Assembly (NCBI RefSeq): GCF_004361815.1
Contig: NZ_SNWA01000002.1
Location: forward strand, 2,852,001 to 2,916,000
DNA length: 64,000 bases
Direction: 5' to 3'
Source: Paraburkholderia sp. BL10I2N1
Lineage (GTDB): Bacteria > Pseudomonadota > Gammaproteobacteria > Burkholderiales > Burkholderiaceae
The notes under the pieces were generated by a model, which searched no databases, was not told where the DNA came from, and saw only the letters and a program-made list of their open reading frames with translations. Made by a program: the position numbers and the translations under genes. Below are positions 62,811 to 64,000 of this stretch, one piece after another. Numbering within the stretch: the stretch's first letter is position 1; each line of letters opens with the position of its first letter.

Positions 62811-63788
62811 TCAGTCTCCCTGGAGTGCCATCCGTTCGCGTTGCTTGACGAGCGCGAGCACGACATCGATGGTCGGCGTGGGTTCGCCGACAAGGCGGCC
62901 CATTTCCTGCACGACCGTCAACAGCGGATCGATTTCCATCGGCCGCCGGTTCTCCAGATCGACCAGCATCGACGTCTTGTGCGCGCCGACCGCACCCGCG
63001 CCGTCGATGCGCTTCTCGACGTCGACGCGAAAATGGACACTGAACTGCTCGGCGATCTGTTTCGCTTCCAGCATCATCGTGCGTGAAAGGGCGCGCGTCG
63101 CGGGATCGCTGGTGATGATGTCGAGCGTCGCGTGGGTCAGCGCACTGATCGGGTTGAAGCACAGATTGCCCCACAGCTTGAGCCAGATTTCGTCGCGAAT
63201 GTTCTCGCGGATCGGTGCTTCGAAGCCCGCGGCCTGCATGATGTCGTGAAACTGCTGGATGCGTGGCGTACGTTCCCCGTTCGGCTCGCCGATAGGGAAT
63301 TTCTTGCCGTACACATGCTTGATCACGCCGGGCTCGGCGATCTCCGCTGCCGGATACAGCACGCAGCCGATCGCGCGTTCGGGCCCAAGCCGGGTCCACT
63401 GCGAGCCGTCGGGGTCGACACTCGCGAGGCGTGTGCTGGCGAATTTGCCGCCATGCTGATAGAAATACCAGTAAGGGATACCGTTGGTGCCCGTGATGAT
63501 CGCCGTATGCTTGCCGAAGAGCGGCTGCATCGATTCGACGACGCCCGGCAGCGAATGCGCCTTGAGCGTGACGATCACATAGTCCTGCACGCCCAGCTCG
63601 CGCGGATCAGAGGTGCAGCGCACCTTCGCCGACACTTCCTCCCCGTCGATCAGCAAGCGCGCCCCGTGTTCACGCATCGCCGCAAGATGCGGCCCACGTG
63701 CGATGAAACTGACATCAGCACCGGCGCGCGCCAGTTGCACACCCATCAGGCCGCCAATTGCGCCCGCTCCGAAGACACAGATCTTCAT
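62811..63788 (-). CDS. 2-dehydropantoate 2-reductase family protein (PanE/ApbA)
   Basis: A 325-residue NADPH-dependent reductase. Seen are KICVFGAGAIGGLMGVQLARAGADV (Rossmann motif), VTLKAHSLPGVVE with the conserved Lys, and IWLKLWGNLCFNPISALTHATLD in the helical C-terminal domain. Ketopantoate reduction in pantothenate synthesis is the reference role, but many family copies in catabolic clusters act on other 2-oxo acids. The start is ATG at 63788. A copy of the 13-base motif lies 136 bases upstream, linking it to the LysR regulator at 57564. Confidence 0.9.
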   Translation of the reverse strand: MKICVFGAGAIGGLMGVQLARAGADVSFIARGPHLAAMREHGARLLIDGEEVSAKVRCTSDPRELGVQDYVIVTLKAHSLPGVVESMQPLFGKHTAIITGTNGIPYWYFYQHGGKFASTRLASVDPDGSQWTRLGPERAIGCVLYPAAEIAEPGVIKHVYGKKFPIGEPNGERTPRIQQFHDIMQAAGFEAPIRENIRDEIWLKLWGNLCFNPISALTHATLDIITSDPATRALSRTMMLEAKQIAEQFSVHFRVDVEKRIDGAGAVGAHKTSMLVDLENRRPMEIDPLLTVVQEMGRLVGEPTPTIDVVLALVKQRERMALQGD

Positions 63789-64000
63789 GATTTACGCCCT
63801 GTCACAATGAAAAGCCGTTTGCCCGTCAATACAGGAATGCAGGACCGCGCGGGGCGCCTCACCTGTGCATGGCGCGGCCAGTGCGGGCGATAGTCACAGC
63901 ATAGAAGCGCGTATCGATTGGCGATAGTTAAAGTTTCTGGCCAAATGCATTCAACATTGCTTATGGTTTTCGCTGAACCATGAGGCAGCCGTCATGAATG
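63789..64000. other. Upstream region at the window end
   Basis: This holds the promoter of the reductase and copy 3 of the 13-base motif. An ATG at 63994 could start a plus-strand gene that continues beyond the window; this cannot be judged. Confidence 0.35.
63924..63936 (+). promoter_or_regulatory. ATARTTAAAGTTT motif, copy 3
   Basis: ATAGTTAAAGTTT, identical to copy 1, in the region upstream of the reductase gene. Confidence 0.55.

Overview
The window looks like a chromosomal or chromid segment of a Burkholderiaceae bacterium close to Paraburkholderia or Caballeronia. This is an inference from the gene content and base composition. The coding DNA is high in GC, LysR/AraC/GntR regulators sit beside transporters throughout, and several genes belong to sets common in that group: sarcosine oxidase with folB, patatin with a GntP permease, OFA-family oxalate/formate transporters with a micro-subunit, and an IS5-type N-terminal domain protein. 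No rRNA, tRNA or CRISPR array was seen.

Layout. 1-2.2 kb: the end of a sarcosine oxidase operon (soxA 3' end, soxG, folB, a small unknown gene). 2.2-7.4 kb: a LysR gene, a zinc alcohol dehydrogenase divergent from an AraC-type regulator, two small enzymes and a broken GGDEF gene. 7.7-13.7 kb: patatin-like lipase, GntP and SLC13 carriers, two DNA repeats, a 2-hydroxyacid dehydrogenase and an OsmC protein. 13.7-18.6 kb: an AraC regulator, an MHS-type carrier and membrane or secreted proteins of unknown role. 19-29.6 kb: an accessory region with an HxlR regulator, a complete IS630-family element inserted in the stop codon of a DUF899 gene, dadA, gene remnants, one strikingly AT-rich YdeI-like gene, a GC-rich block (HTH protein, beta-propeller-like protein, second DUF899, DUF2182) and a leftover 3' end of a short-chain fatty acid carrier gene.

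29.7-37.9 kb: a peptide ABC importer operon ending in gamma-glutamyltransferase and divergent from a LysR gene; together they probably import and cleave gamma-glutamyl peptides such as glutathione. 38-40.7 kb: a DHA2 efflux pump divergent from a LysR gene, plus a DUF3820 gene. 40.9-49.8 kb: a probable organophosphate-scavenging block (HAD phosphatase, Na/Pi cotransporter with PhoU-like tail, DeoR regulator, glycerophosphodiesterase, four-gene ABC importer). A two-part DNA motif with identical spacing lies before both the cotransporter and the DeoR gene, and twin palindromes precede the diesterase.

50-64 kb: an oxalate-related block: two OFA carriers, a 42-residue carrier subunit, a GntR regulator, formyl-CoA:oxalate CoA-transferase (frc), an FAA-hydrolase-family enzyme, a PntB-like membrane fragment, two LysR regulators, an aldehyde dehydrogenase and a ketopantoate-reductase-family enzyme. 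A 12-base core repeated three times probably marks the GntR operators, and a 13-base motif repeated three times may mark targets of the first LysR protein. No oxalyl-CoA decarboxylase is present in the window.
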